Source: Isochrysis galbana (Eukaryota; Haptophyta; Isochrysidales; Isochrysidaceae). Taken from it: 64,000 nt of DNA. This document shows, piece after piece, positions 22,029 to 32,790 of the stretch (positions within the stretch are counted from its first letter, which is position 1; every line of letters starts with the position of its first letter). The notes beneath the pieces were generated by a model, which was not told where the DNA came from, made no database searches, and was given only the letters and a program-made list of their open reading frames with translations. The stretch lies in the NCBI GenBank assembly GCA_018136815.1, contig CM030936.1:4674707-4738706 (forward strand), in the 5' to 3' direction. The translations under genes were made by a program, and so were the position numbers.

Positions 22029-24091
22029 TTAACTGCCAACCTTCCGCCTGCTCGTCGCATCGGCCGCTGGCAAGCCTTCGCCGCTAGAAGCGCGGCGCAT
22101 GGGCAGCGTGTCGCGGGCGCCCGAGTTGCCCATGCCTGTCTTGGCCACGATGGGCGAGAGCTCTTTGGAGGTTGGGCGCGCCTCTTTGGCGAGCACGCGC
22201 GTCGCGCCGAAACAGACAAGGAGTGCGGCAGCGGCGGTGGCGTAAACAAGATGCTCCGGCATGGCGCCGGCGGCAAGCAGGACGGCGATGACGAGACCAT
22301 TGAGCAGCACCCGGAAGACGGCCATGGTTGAGGCGCGTTCCGCGTCGGCAATCTCGCCTACGCGCAGCAGTGCGATGGCAGGCCAATAGATGCCGAGGAG
22401 CCCTTCGAACAAGGCAAAGGCGACGAGCAACGCCTCATAAGATCGCGAGAAAATGGGCACGGCCATGCAAGCGGCGGAGCCGGCGAACACCATGCCTAGG
22501 CAGCCGATGGGTGTGAGGATGTCCGCCAGCACGTAGAAGAGCTGCGCGCCCGCCATCTTGCACACCATGAAGGAGGAGAAGACCAGGCCATGTGGGATGG
22601 CGCGCGGTGCGCGCAATTCGAGGGAAGGAGTCCACATGAAGACAAAGACGTATAGCGCCGTTTCGTACAGCGCGTTGATGAGACCAAGGCAGAGCAGCGT
22701 GCGCGACGAGGTGACTGTGCGCCACGAGCGCCACAGCGAGGCGGCGGGGCTGGCCGAGCGGTCACCGTAGTGCTCCCTCCACGTCCACTGGCACCTGCAG
22801 TGGGCGTTCAGCGGCCAGTCGGCAAGAGCAGTCAGGCAGGCTCGCAAAATCGGCGGGAGGCCGCGAACGACGGGTGAGGGTGGCGATGGCGCGGTACGTA
22901 CAATGCTGACGCGGCAAGGAGCACCGGCACCGCAAGGTTGAAGGGCGCGCTGAGAGGGCTCGGACCGCGAGGCGGGGTGAGCAGCGCAATGCAAAAGTGG
23001 CCAACAACGCCCGCAACGACGGCAGATACAGCGTAGACAAAGGACGAGGTGGCGAACATTTCAGTGAGCAGTTGTGACGGTAACCTGCAGGCCTAATAGT
23101 TGGAAGGGAGCCAGATAGGGGCGATGATGAGAGGCGCGGCGTCAGCCGGCGAGCGGCCCGCGGCCGCGTCGACCGCCCGAGCACGCGCCGGCTGGAAGGC
23201 AATGCATTTCAAGCTCCAGGAAGCGCCAGCGGTCCGTTGACCATGTATCCGATGCGCACACCTCAGCCTCGGCGACGAGCCATGCCTCGAACGAGGTGAA
23301 GAGGATGGAGTAGGCGACGCCGCCCAGCAGCCGGCTCATCTGCGTTCGGAGGCGCCACGGTCGGCGTGGGAAGAGGGGGTAGGATGGGAAGGAAGTATGC
23401 GCTCGGGTGCAGGCCTAGCCCACCCGTACGCGCGGCGGCGCACCACAAGCGAGCCAACCGCGGGCGAGTTGGCGAGCAAGCACGAGAGCGCGTAGATGAG
23501 CCCGTAAGCTACACAATTGCGCCGGTGGCCACCGACGTCACCAATAGCGCTGGAATAGGTGCCGAGCGTGGCAGCCGAGCCATAACCGACGACGAAAAGT
23601 AGCGCAATCTGTGGCATCGAGTAACCGTGCGACGCATAGAGCGCGTAAAGATATCCACCTTGGATCCAGTCGCCAAAGGTGGCGAGCGAGTACGCGATGA
23701 GGTAACGGTTGCGCAGTCGTAGGAAGGTGCCCCGATGGCTTTCAATGTCGACAGTTGGTGAGTCAAACTCGCCTCCGCTCCGCTCCGGCTCATCCTCCTC
23801 GTCACGGTGGCGCTCAGCCGCCTTGTGCCTCCCGCGAGAGTAGACCCACGCGGCGAGACAGAGCGCCGAAGAGAAGATGAGAAGGCCAAGCTCCTCGCGA
23901 TCGGCCGAAGCCAGCGTAGAGGCCTGTGAGACCCAGTCGAGCGGCGCGGGCGGCGAGGGCGGAGGGGGAGATGCCAGTGCAGCAGGCCGTGAGGCACCCG
24001 GGCCGTGTGAGGCGGCAGAACGCGAGGAGGAGAAGGCAGCCGGGGTGCGCGCTGCACGCGCAGTTGCGCGCGAGGCAGCGCGCGAGGCCAT
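22029..24091 (-). CDS. MFSD5: MFSD5-type major facilitator (molybdate-anion transporter family), four exons
   Basis: Members of this family are multi-span membrane transporters, several implicated in molybdate uptake. Exons: 24091-23444, 23339-23262, 23092-22902, 22794-22029; introns 104, 169 and 107 bp, GT-AG, phases 0, 0 and 2; total 560 aa. Joins restore family order: FGDWIQGGYLYALYASHGYS and CVAYGLIYALSCLLANSP in exon 1; RLLGGVAYSILFTSFEAWLVAEAE across exon 2; LPSQLLTEMFATSSFVYAV in exon 3; then CLGLINALYETALYVFVFMWTPSLE, HGLVFSSFMVCKMAG and FALFEGLLGIYWPA in exon 4. FTSFEAWLVAE and FVFxWTP are hallmarks of MFSD5. The Ser/Ala-rich N-terminus is about 100 residues longer than usual; the true start is uncertain and could lie upstream in low-complexity sequence. 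The C-terminus is a Ser/Arg-rich tail. Confidence 0.9.
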
Positions 24092-24299
24092 ATTATGCGA
24101 CACAGATGGAAGGGAAGGGGCGCTTTCAGGCAAAGATAATGAGGACGAAGTGGCGGGAGCGGAAGAGGCTGCCGCCGAGGCGGTGCGCACGGCGGCGCGC
24201 GCGGCGTAGGGCAGTGCCGTAGCCGCGGCGGCGGGCAGTGAACCGGAGATGTGGGAGACACGCGAGGAAGCAGTGGTCAGGGAGGCGGCGGGGGGGGCA
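24092..24299. other. 5' flank of MFSD5
   Basis: Ala/Ser-coding purine-rich sequence in frame with MFSD5. It is either an N-terminal extension or 5' UTR. Confidence 0.4.
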
Positions 24300-25058
24300 G
24301 ATGCAGAGGTGGCGGAGAGAGAGGCGGGAGAGGGGGAGGAGAGTGAACTGAACTGTGAATGTTTGCGGAGCCTAGCGTGGTGAGAAGTTGCGGAGGAGCT
24401 GAGAGAGGAAGAGAGGGAGGAAGAAGAGGAAGTGTGACGAGAGGAGGAAGTGTGATGTGAGGAGGCAGAGGGGGGCGAGCGAAAAGTGGAGGAGGAGGAG
24501 GAGGAGAGAGAAGGCGAGGGAGAAGGCGAGGGAGAAGCCGAGTGATGAGGGGAGAGAGAAGGCGAGTGAGACGAGGAGTGAGAAGAGGAGAGAGACGAGG
24601 TTTGAGAAGAGGAGGGAGGAAAGGAGAGAGAAGAGGAGGAGAGAGGAGAGGAAGAGAGAGGAGAGGAGGAGAGAGGAGAGGAGGAGAGGGAAGACTGGTG
24701 TGGCTGCCTGCGGAGGCGTGAGTGGTGAAATCCTTGGGCTTTTGGGAGCCCTTCAGAGGTGTGGGCGGAGGGAGGCATGTAAGGGTGGTGGTGGTGGGTG
24801 CCTTGCTTCTATTGGCCCCTCTACTTGCATGCGCTGGCCGCTGTGGAGGGGGGGAGGAGGGGGGGAGGAGGGGGGGGGGAGGGGGGGGGGAAGCTTGGGG
24901 GAGGGGGCGGGGGGAAGGCGGGGAGAGAGGGGGAGAGGAGAGAGAGAGAAGGGGAGAGGGAGAAAGGGAGGGGGAGGTATATATGTGAGAGAGACAAAGG
25001 GAAGAGTGGAGAGAGAGAGAGCTCAGAGAGAGAGCAGAGAGAGAGAAAGCGGGGGGGG

Positions 25059-25126
<68 letters not shown>

Positions 25127-25560
25127 AGAGAGAAGGCGAGGATGCGGAAGAGGGCCGCGGGGTGGGGGGGGCTCAGAGAGAGAAGGGAAGACGGGGAGAG
25201 ATGAAGAGAGAGGGAGAGAGGGAGAGAGTGAGATGAAGAGAGAGGGAGAGAGGGAGAGAGGGAGATGAAGAGAGAGGGAGAGAGGGAGAGAGGGAGATGA
25301 AGAGAGAGGGAGAGAGGGAGAGAGTGAGATGAAGAGAGAGGGAGAGAGGGAGAGAGTGAGATGAAGAGAGAGGGAGAGAGGGAGAGAGTGAGATGAAGAG
25401 AGAGGGAGAGAGGGAGAGAGTGAGATGAAGAGAGAGGGAGAGAGGGAGAGAGTGAGATGAAGAGAGAGGGAGAGAGGGAGAGAGGGAGATGAAGAGAGAG
25501 GGAGAGAGGGAGAGAGTGAGATGAAGAGAGAGGGAGAGAGAGAAAGCGAGGTGTGGGAGA
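24300..25560. repeat. GA-rich region with a 32-bp minisatellite
   Basis: GA-dominated low-complexity DNA. From about 25200 to 25540 it is a clean tandem array of a 32-bp unit of the form GAGATGAAGAGAGAGGGAGA plus GAGGGAGAGAGT, in roughly eleven copies. The copies alternate mainly at the position giving GAGT or GAGG. Earlier blocks include pure (GA)n at 25060-25120 and G-rich runs at 24845-24900. It is upstream of MFSD5, and CT-rich in that gene's sense. Confidence 0.95.
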
Positions 25561-25917
25561 AGGCGCGCGGGGGGGGGGGGAAGAAGGAAGAGACGAAAGG
25601 AGGTGAAAAAAACAAAACCAACGATCGGGGGGGGGGGCGTCTCTTGCACGGTCAAAAGAGCGCTGAACGAAAAGGCCCCCCTCCGGTATATTTTTACGGA
25701 TGCCCTTCATACAGGGGACTTAGAACTAGTGACAGAGCCGTGAGCACTGTCAGCTAACACAGTCCACACAATTGGCGTCTCTACACATTTTATGATCATC
25801 AACACGCATTTCAACTGACTTCAATGTGTAGAGGCTATCGCTTCGCAGGCAGCAGCGCTTCGCAGCCAGCACGCGCACGCGCCGATGGCGCCTGGTCGGC
25901 GCGTGGGCGGGCCTCCC
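25561..25917. other. Intergenic, no gene recognised
   Basis: Two G runs (about 25568 and 25627), then mixed sequence leading to the inverted-arm array. Nothing identified. Confidence 0.5.
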
Positions 25918-26853
25918 GTACGCGGGAAGCTGTCAGATTTGATAACTCAAAAAATCGCGCATAGACCTTCGATTTCCCCCCCTGCCCCCCCGACGCGGGA
26001 GGGTGTCAGATTAGTGCGCGGTCCGTGGGGGCGAGTGCGCGGTTTTCGGGTGGATGAAATCTGACACCTTTCCGCGTGAGGCGTGAGGGGGGAGGGGGGG
26101 AAAGAGACAACTTCCTGGAGGCGCTGCACCACTCGGCGGGGTGGGTGGCTCGGCCGGTGTGCTTCCCCCAGAAAGTTGTTTGTGTCCCCCCTACCCCCTC
26201 ACGCGGAAAGGTGTCAGATTAGGCCTCCCAGAAAACCGCGCATTCGCCTCCCAGACCGCGCACTTCGAGGTTCGAGGGTCCCTAATCTGACAACGTTCCG
26301 CGTACGGGGGTAGGGGGGAAACAAACAACTTTCTGGGGAATGCACACCGGCTGAGCACCCTACCCCGCCAAGTGGTGCAGTGCCTCCAGAAAGTTGTTTG
26401 GTTCCCCCCCTACTCCCTCACGCGGAAAGGTGTCAGATTAGGCCTCCCAAAAAAAAGCGCACTCGCCCCCACGGACCGCGCACTAATCTGACGCCCTCCC
26501 GCGTGGGGGAGTAGGGGGGAAAACAAACAACTTTCTGGGGGAAGCACACCGGCCGAGCCGCCCACCCCGCCAAGTGGTGCAGCGCCTCCAGGAAGTTGTC
26601 TCTTTCCCCCCCTCCCTCCTCACTCCTCACGCGGAAAGGTGTCAGATTTCATCCACCCGAAAACCGCGCACTCGTCCCCATAGACCGCGCACTAATCTGA
26701 CACCCTCCCGCGTGGGGGGGTAGGGGGGGAGACAAGCAACTTCCTGGAGGCACCTCACCACATGGTCAGGTGGGCTGCTCGGCCGGTGTGCATTCCCCAG
26801 AAAGTTGTTTGGTTCTCCCCCTCCCCCCGTACGCGGAAAGGTGTCAGATTTCG
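25918..26853. repeat. Array of alternating inverted arms with loop modules in mixed orientation
   Basis: Two arms recur in inverted pairs: one ending CGCGGAAAGGTGTCAGATT, the other an AACTTTCTGG-type end adjoining a G/C run. Between arms sit two kinds of module. B modules (26008-26063, 26216-26286, 26436-26492, 26643-26699) carry CCGCGCACTCGCCCCCA and GACCGCGCACTAATCTGA. L modules (26116-26168, 26333-26387, 26536-26590, 26743-26800) carry GCACACCGGC and CCCCGCCAAGTGGTGCAG. Relative to L2 and L3, L1 and L4 are inverted. B1 is inverted relative to B2-B4. L modules recur about every 203-217 bp. No coding potential. The array is bounded by half-arms at both ends. Confidence 0.85.
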
Positions 26854-28671
26854 ACGGCACGGCTGGTCAGGGTTTGGTTGGGGGTTCTACCGCCCTCTCG
26901 GGTTCATGGGCGAGAATCCTTCGCCAATGCTCTTCGAACTCGTGTATACCCGGGTCTCCCGTCTCAGGTGTGGGAGCAGAGTCATGGTAAAGGAGAGACA
27001 AGGCAAGGTCTCTATGTGTCATTATGAGCATGAAACGAAAAAATCTTCGCCATTTGTTTGTTGGTTTGTATTCACGGCCACTTTTTGGGGGGGGGAGAGG
27101 CCCGGATTTTCTCCCACGTTCAGGGCCTGGCTAAACGCGCGAGGGGGACGACCCGCATATTTGGAAACGAGGGGTACCAAATGAAGGCAAACGACCTTGG
27201 CAAGTTCCCCAAGGCCACCGAGGGGAAGATAGGCCAGGCGCTCTCCAAGACGGCCGTGCCCGTATAAATTCATCCGTTCATCCGTGACCACCACTCGCAG
27301 GTGTTGACGAACGCCGAGAGGATGACGAATTGGGATGGCCCATAGGGCCTGAGGGCAATGAGGAGGGAGGCCTGCCGGCTGCATGCGCGGCTGAGGAGGT
27401 GTGGCTGCCCTTTCGTTTAGCTGTTTCGTCTTTGCTCCTCCCTTGCGTGGTTTTGTTTCGCTCATTCATTGTTCTCTCGCATGGAAGCTCGATTCTAGCA
27501 AGGGGGTGTCGCATCCGCGATCGACCTTTTTGTTTTAGAAGTTGTTTGCGTTTCTTTGTTCCCTCCTTGCAGGTTGCAGGCTAGCCACGAGTCACCGTCG
27601 TAGTGTCCTACATTCGTCCATTCGCCCTTGTTGCCCTCGCCTCCTTTATCGCCTCCTTTGTCGCCTGCTTGCCCCTCACCTGGCTTACCTCCTTGCGTGC
27701 TCCTCGCGTTTTAGGCTAAGTCGCGCGATCAGGTATCGCCGGTGCAAGGAACAAGGAACCGCCCCCATGTGTGACCCTGATTCCCCTTCAGGTGTTGGCC
27801 GTTGGATTATATCGTGGCGCTATTTTACTTCGGTCTTCATCAAATGACTTAAGGGTTTTCGAAAGATTCCCTCCTTATTCCTGTGCGTAACTGTCGCCCC
27901 GTCGGATCGTCCGTCGCCCCGTCGCTCTCTTGTCGGCATTCTCTTCCTTGTTCGATCTGCCAGCGGGTTCCTGTGCGTTCCGTGATAGGGATACGTTAGT
28001 GTGGAGAGTGTTGATGTGAGTGTAGTGTCATCTCGTCGGTCCATCGGCCTCTAGTCGTCTGTCGTCTGTCGTTCTTCGTTCGTCGCTCTCGTCCTCGTTC
28101 TCGTCCCTCGTTCTCGTTCTCAACACTACCTCAATACCAAACCTCTCCAATCCCTCAGCCCCAGCCTATCCATCTCGATCCGCCCAGACATGTCCGCTCC
28201 GTCGTCGCGCTCGCCCTCGCCCAAGCCCGTCCTCCCGCCTTTCTCTGCTGAGGAGGTGGTCCAGCCCGTCATTGGCCACTGCCCAACTTCCGCCGCGCCT
28301 CTCGCCGCTTCCCTGCCGTTCCCTCCGTTCCCATCCGAGGCAGTGGTAACCTCGGATCCGTCACCCCCCCCCCCAACCAAAGGGCGCCCCCAGCCTAGAT
28401 GGGAAATACAGTGTTGGGTGGGGCCTGCAAATACAGCCAAATACAGATGTATTTGGCCAGTTTGGCCTCTGGCCAAAGACATCTCAAATACATTCGAGGC
28501 CTACAACCCAGGACACGCTTCCAATACAGCCAAATATAGATGGAGTTGGCCTCTGGCCAAATACGGGAAATGCTTCCTTCCCATCTAGAGCTCTAGGGCC
28601 CCCCGAGCCGCCCAGCCGCCCCCCCCCCCGCCCCCCCCCCCCCCTCTCAGGTGGGGTGGGTGCCCTTCCAG

Positions 28672-28674
<3 letters not shown>
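26854..28674. other. Intergenic with scattered repeat fragments
   Basis: No conserved gene recognised. The segment 27325-27720 is shared with other sites (annotated separately). Near 28400-28570 there are repeated units of AATACAGCCAAATA and TTGGCCTCTGGCCAAA, the latter a palindrome-like motif present twice. C runs occur at about 28365 and 28620-28645. Confidence 0.5.
27325..27720 (+). repeat. Dispersed repeat shared with 9205-9290 and 50690-50960
   Basis: The first part (27325-27400) matches 9205-9290. The later part (CCGCGATCGACCTTTTTGTT near 27510-27535, then GTCGCCTGCTTG near 27660) matches the region 50690-50960 in the opposite orientation. It is probably untranslated sequence of a retroelement family. 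Confidence 0.6.
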
Positions 28675-28717
<43 letters not shown>

Positions 28718-29348
28718 GAGAAAGAGAGAGGGAGAGGGAGAATGAGAGGGGAAGGGGAGGGAGAGAGAGAGGGAGGGAGAGAGAGAGGGAGAGAGGGAGA
28801 GAGAGAGAGAGAGGAGAGAGGTGTGTACATGTGTGTGTGAAAGAAGATGTGGGAGCATCCCACCAGCGGGAAGAACGAGCCATCACGCCCCCCTCCCTTC
28901 CGCGACAATGTCTTCTTTCTACTTTCTCTCTTTCTTTTCCTCTCATCTTCCTCTCTTCTCTCTCTCTCTCTCTCTCCCGTGCAAAACGAAAAAACTTGTG
29001 TTCCTGAAGATCTTCTCACGTATTTCAGGAGTGGTGAGGTGATATTGGCATCGTCCGCTCACCCCCCCTGCCTGTGCGGAGGGGAAGCAATAGAATCTCT
29101 CTCTCTCCCTCCCTCCCTCCCTCTCTCCCCCTCTCTCTCTCTAAGTCTCTCTCTCTCTCTCTCTCTCGAAGTCTCTCTTTTTCTCTCTCCTCTAACTCTC
29201 TTAAGTCTTTCTCTGCTGCTCTCTCTCTCCCGACACACCACCTCCTTCCTACTCTCCCCCCCCCGGCAGTACCCTACTGATTTGATTCCCTTTTTCTCCT
29301 CTCTTTCTCCAGTCTCTCTCTCACAGTCTCGCCTTTGCTCCCCACCAG

Positions 29349-29389
<41 letters not shown>

Positions 29390-29475
29390 AGAGAAAGAGA
29401 AAGGGAAAGAGAAAGAGAAAGAGAGAGAGAGAGCGAAAGAGAAAGAGAAAGGGAAAGAGAAAGAGAGAGAGGGGG
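28675..29475. repeat. GA then CT then GA microsatellite cluster upstream of the F-box gene
   Basis: (GA)n at 28675-28825, CT-rich at 28915-28975 and 29095-29240, and AGAGAGAAAGAGAAAG-type repeats at 29355-29470. Short non-repetitive patches lie between them. The F-box gene starts at 29577, after a pyrimidine-rich stretch. Confidence 0.9.
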
Positions 29476-29576
29476 GGGGGGCTCAGCCCCACTTCCCCCG
29501 TCTCCCCGGCCGCTGCCTTCCTCCCCTTCCTCCCCCCCCCCTCCTCCTCCTCCCCCCTTTTTCCTCCCCAAGAGCA

Positions 29577-32195
29577 ATGCACCCCCCATCTTCCCAAGAG
29601 CTCGCCTGTGAAGAGCCCTCCCTCTCTCCCCCTGCCTCCCAGGAGCTCCCTCCTCTCCCATCCCCCTCCTCCCCGCCTCTCTCCCCCTCTCCACCGCCTT
29701 TCTCTCTCTCCGCCTCCACCTCCGCCACCCCTCTCCATCCGCCACACCGTAGGGCCTCCTCCTCCCCTCCCCAACCCTCTCCCCAGCCCTCTCCCCAACT
29801 TTCCCCCCAACCCTCCCCCCAACCCTCTCCCCAACCCTCTCCCCAACCCTCCTCCACCCGCTGCCCTGCCTATGCACGCTCCTCCTCGCGCTGGAGATGG
29901 CCCTCTCTTCGTTTGGCTGCCGCCAGCCGGCGCCACGAGCAAGTGGAAGCAGACGAGGGTGCGGAGGGGAGCCAGGGGAGCCCGCCGGAGCAAGCCGAGT
30001 GTAGCCCAGACTTGCTCCCACCTGCCTGGTCATCACGCGCACGGCGGCGAACACCACATTTGGCTGAGGGCAGTAGGTGTGCTGACGAGGCTGTTGATAC
30101 CATGCTGGAGCTCCGCGCGGAAGGGCTTGCGCGCCGGCTAGAACCTGAACTTTCGCCGGCAGCGCTCTCCGTCTCGCCTTCGTTGCCTCAGCTGGCGCCG
30201 CTCAGCCGGCGCATGATCGGTTTCGGCGGCGGAGCCAGCGTGCTTAGGGCGGTGCGTCGCTCGTGCGCTGCCGACGACGAGCCGCCGCTCACGCTGCTCG
30301 GCCTGCCGCTCGAAGTGCTCGCCGCCATCCTCGCCGCTCTGCCTACATCAGACGCATGCGCTGCGCTGGGCACTTGCCGTCGTCTACTCCGGCTCGGCCA
30401 GGAGCCGCTCGTGTGGGAGAGGCTCTCGCTCCCGGCGCCCATTTTGCTGCACGATTTCGCGGAGAGGCTCGATCGTCTTGCCGCCGTCGCATCATCGGCC
30501 GCCGCACCCGCCACCCAGCCGCTCTCGCACGTGCGCGCGCTGGTGCTGCGTGCGCCGGATGCTGCGAGCCTCGCCAAGCTTGGCACGCTCTGCCCACGCG
30601 TGCGCACGCTTGTGCTAATAGGCGAGGCGGTGCCGCCCACGCGGCTGGTCGCAGGGCTAGCCAAGCTGCGCAGCCTCTGCATGTCCGACTGCATCGTGGG
30701 CGCCGACATCCTCGCTCGTATCGTGCCGCACGCGCCGCAGCTCGAGGAGGTACAGCTTCATGGCGGCGTGCGGAGTATGCGGCCCGATGGCGCTGAAGGT
30801 GCGCTGCTCACGGGAGCGCTGGCTGCAATCGGCGGCCGACTGCGCAAACTCGAGCTGCGCTGGCGGCCGACGAGCGCACGCACGCTCGTGCGTACAGTCG
30901 CCTCCTGCAGCAGCCTCGCGTCGCTTGCACTCGTCGGTTGCGGCCTGCGGAGCGATTCAATTCAGGCACTCCTGCCGGCCCATGCGCTCACCGAGCTCGA
31001 CCTCAGCTACTCGCCACTCACTGACGCGTTGCTTGAGCGCCTCATGCTGGCTCTACCTTTGCTGCGCCAGCTGACGCTGCGCCACTGCTCCGAACTGCGC
31101 TCTGTTGAGGCCCTCCGCGCCGCACGTCGGCTCGCCTCGCTTGACCTGTCGCACTGCACCAGCTGCTCTGATGCATCGGCCCTCGCCTCTCTACCCGAGC
31201 TGGCGCAGCTCGTCATCCAATCGAGCCCGTGTGCGAATGCCACGCTACTTGCTACGTTGTCTGAGGGAGCGCCCGTGCTTCGTGCTCTCACGCTCTCGTG
31301 CCTGCCCACCCCTCGTCCAGTCCGTGCACTCGAGCCGCGCGCCGGCCATGCGCAAACGGGCACGGCTGGCTACGGGCGTCAACGCGTGGCCGAGCCGGGC
31401 CGGCCACCAGCGCTCCTTGTCAGCCTCTGGTTGCGCGGCGTGGCGCCACGGGGCGCGGCCCATCTTGTCGACCTTGTTGGAGGTTGGCGAAGGCTACGCA
31501 GCCTCTCCGTCGACGGCAAGACGCTCGGTCTGGCTGGTGATGCTGACGCCTTGCTTGCCGCGCTCAACGTGCGCGGCTCGGCGCTTCGCCGCCTCACGCT
31601 CGTGCACTGCGCGATGAGCTCTGCCTCAGCCAGGGTGCTCGCCGCGTTGCCGCTCTCGCACCTCGAGCTTCATAGCGTTGCCGTGCGCACATCCGCGTTG
31701 CACGCGCCTGGGACGCCGCCCGCCGACGCAGCTGTCAGAGGCGACTCGTCACCATCACCTGCGCGCAACGACCCGTGCGAGGAGACACCGCCGCCGCGCT
31801 TTCGCGATGCAGCTCCCGAGGAGGGCGGCGCATGCGCGCTAATCAACGCCCTGCGTGGCTCGTTCACGCTGCAAAGCATTAGTCTAAGCGATATGAGCAT
31901 TTCCCTTGACCAGGTCCGCCATCTGCTCACCGGCTGCCCCGGCCTCGTGCGCCTCTCGCTTCCCCGCGTACTGGCTGCCAACGACCCGCCCAACTTGCCT
32001 TCACACGGCCGCTCCTTGCCTGCCGCAGCCGCACTTGCGCCCCTCCGCACAGTGCAGGACTTGCAACGCTGGGCCACGCTCGCGCTCCGTGTTGCGGTCC
32101 GGCTCGAACCTAAGGGCAACTCGCAGAGTGTGGGTATGTACCTTGACCGGCGGTCCAACACACCGGCCGGCCTCGCAAACACTCTCCACGAATAG
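29577..32195 (+). CDS. F-box and leucine-rich-repeat protein
   Basis: An intronless frame of 872 aa. About 235 residues of Ser/Pro-rich, CT-derived sequence precede the conserved part, so translation may begin further in. The F-box is near residues 236-285 (LTLLGLPLEVLAAILAALPTSDACAALGTCRRLLRL, then VWERLSLP). From about 315 onward degenerate leucine-rich repeats follow in steps of about 25 residues (VRTLVLIGEAVP, LRSLCMSDCIVG, LTELDLSYSPLTDALLERLM, LASLDLSHCTSCSDA, LSHLELHSVAV). This layout (F-box plus AMN1/FBXL-type LRRs) marks a substrate receptor of SCF ubiquitin ligases: the F-box would bind SKP1 and the LRRs the target. The substrate cannot be predicted. The LRR consensus is interrupted by Ala/Pro/Arg-rich insertions near 580-620 and 710-750. 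Confidence 0.8.
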   Translation: MHPPSSQELACEEPSLSPPASQELPPLPSPSSPPLSPSPPPFSLSASTSATPLHPPHRRASSSPPQPSPQPSPQLSPQPSPQPSPQPSPQPSSTRCPAYARSSSRWRWPSLRLAAASRRHEQVEADEGAEGSQGSPPEQAECSPDLLPPAWSSRARRRTPHLAEGSRCADEAVDTMLELRAEGLARRLEPELSPAALSVSPSLPQLAPLSRRMIGFGGGASVLRAVRRSCAADDEPPLTLLGLPLEVLAAILAALPTSDACAALGTCRRLLRLGQEPLVWERLSLPAPILLHDFAERLDRLAAVASSAAAPATQPLSHVRALVLRAPDAASLAKLGTLCPRVRTLVLIGEAVPPTRLVAGLAKLRSLCMSDCIVGADILARIVPHAPQLEEVQLHGGVRSMRPDGAEGALLTGALAAIGGRLRKLELRWRPTSARTLVRTVASCSSLASLALVGCGLRSDSIQALLPAHALTELDLSYSPLTDALLERLMLALPLLRQLTLRHCSELRSVEALRAARRLASLDLSHCTSCSDASALASLPELAQLVIQSSPCANATLLATLSEGAPVLRALTLSCLPTPRPVRALEPRAGHAQTGTAGYGRQRVAEPGRPPALLVSLWLRGVAPRGAAHLVDLVGGWRRLRSLSVDGKTLGLAGDADALLAALNVRGSALRRLTLVHCAMSSASARVLAALPLSHLELHSVAVRTSALHAPGTPPADAAVRGDSSPSPARNDPCEETPPPRFRDAAPEEGGACALINALRGSFTLQSISLSDMSISLDQVRHLLTGCPGLVRLSLPRVLAANDPPNLPSHGRSLPAAAALAPLRTVQDLQRWATLALRVAVRLEPKGNSQSVGMYLDRRSNTPAGLANTLHE

Positions 32196-32664
32196 TGAGC
32201 GCGTATCGTGATACAGATTTTGCATGGCGTGGACCGTTGGCGTATACCGCACCAATGGGATGTCTGTTCAACGTCGTCGGCACGATTGACGTAGACCGGG
32301 GATATCGTATGGCGGGTGGTGTCCATTGTGCTTCCTCGTAGTCGGTGTACGACCGAGAGCCAAAAGATAGCAGCAGGCATGTGTGAGTATCACGCCAAAT
32401 GCACTAGCATTCCAGCCATCTTGAGGCACTTGCTGGCGGAAGTCAAACAGAGGACTCGCCGGGCCACGTCAGCCATGGAACAGCGAATGCTGAGACCGCG
32501 GACAATCACGGGCCCTTTGTTTGGCGGAGATCTTGCGGCGCCATCCCGGATAACGGGGTTGATGTCTTGTGCCCTACATCCTAAATGCTAGATTTTACCC
32601 GAAATTTTTTCCTTGCTCTTCGGTATCCACGCTAACATGTTACGGCCAGGTCGTCTGCCTCCAC

Positions 32665-32790
32665 TTAATAAAACATCTGAGCGTTAGTACCACTACTGCC
32701 ACTAGCCCGGTACTATCACGCGGCCCCTCAGCGCACCTGCCCGTACGCATTGACGTGTGTTGACACCAAAGACACATACTGTGACTCACA
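32665..32790 (-). mobile_element. SINE-like family, 3' tail fragment
   Basis: Matches the tail of the full copies (ATCTGAGCGTTAGTACCACT, CACTAGCCCGGTACTA, CAGCGCACCTGCCCGTAC), then diverges. It could be the distal end of the same insertion as the body at 33870-34530, split by later insertion or deletion. Confidence 0.6.

Noticed and set aside
27022-27465. 147-residue minus-strand frame
   Set aside because: No domain, and it overlaps a dispersed repeat; likely retroelement untranslated sequence.
28400-28570. Possible tRNA or small RNA gene in the TTGGCCTCTGGCCAAA region
   Set aside because: The palindromic motif repeats, but no cloverleaf, A/B box or terminator pattern could be drawn.
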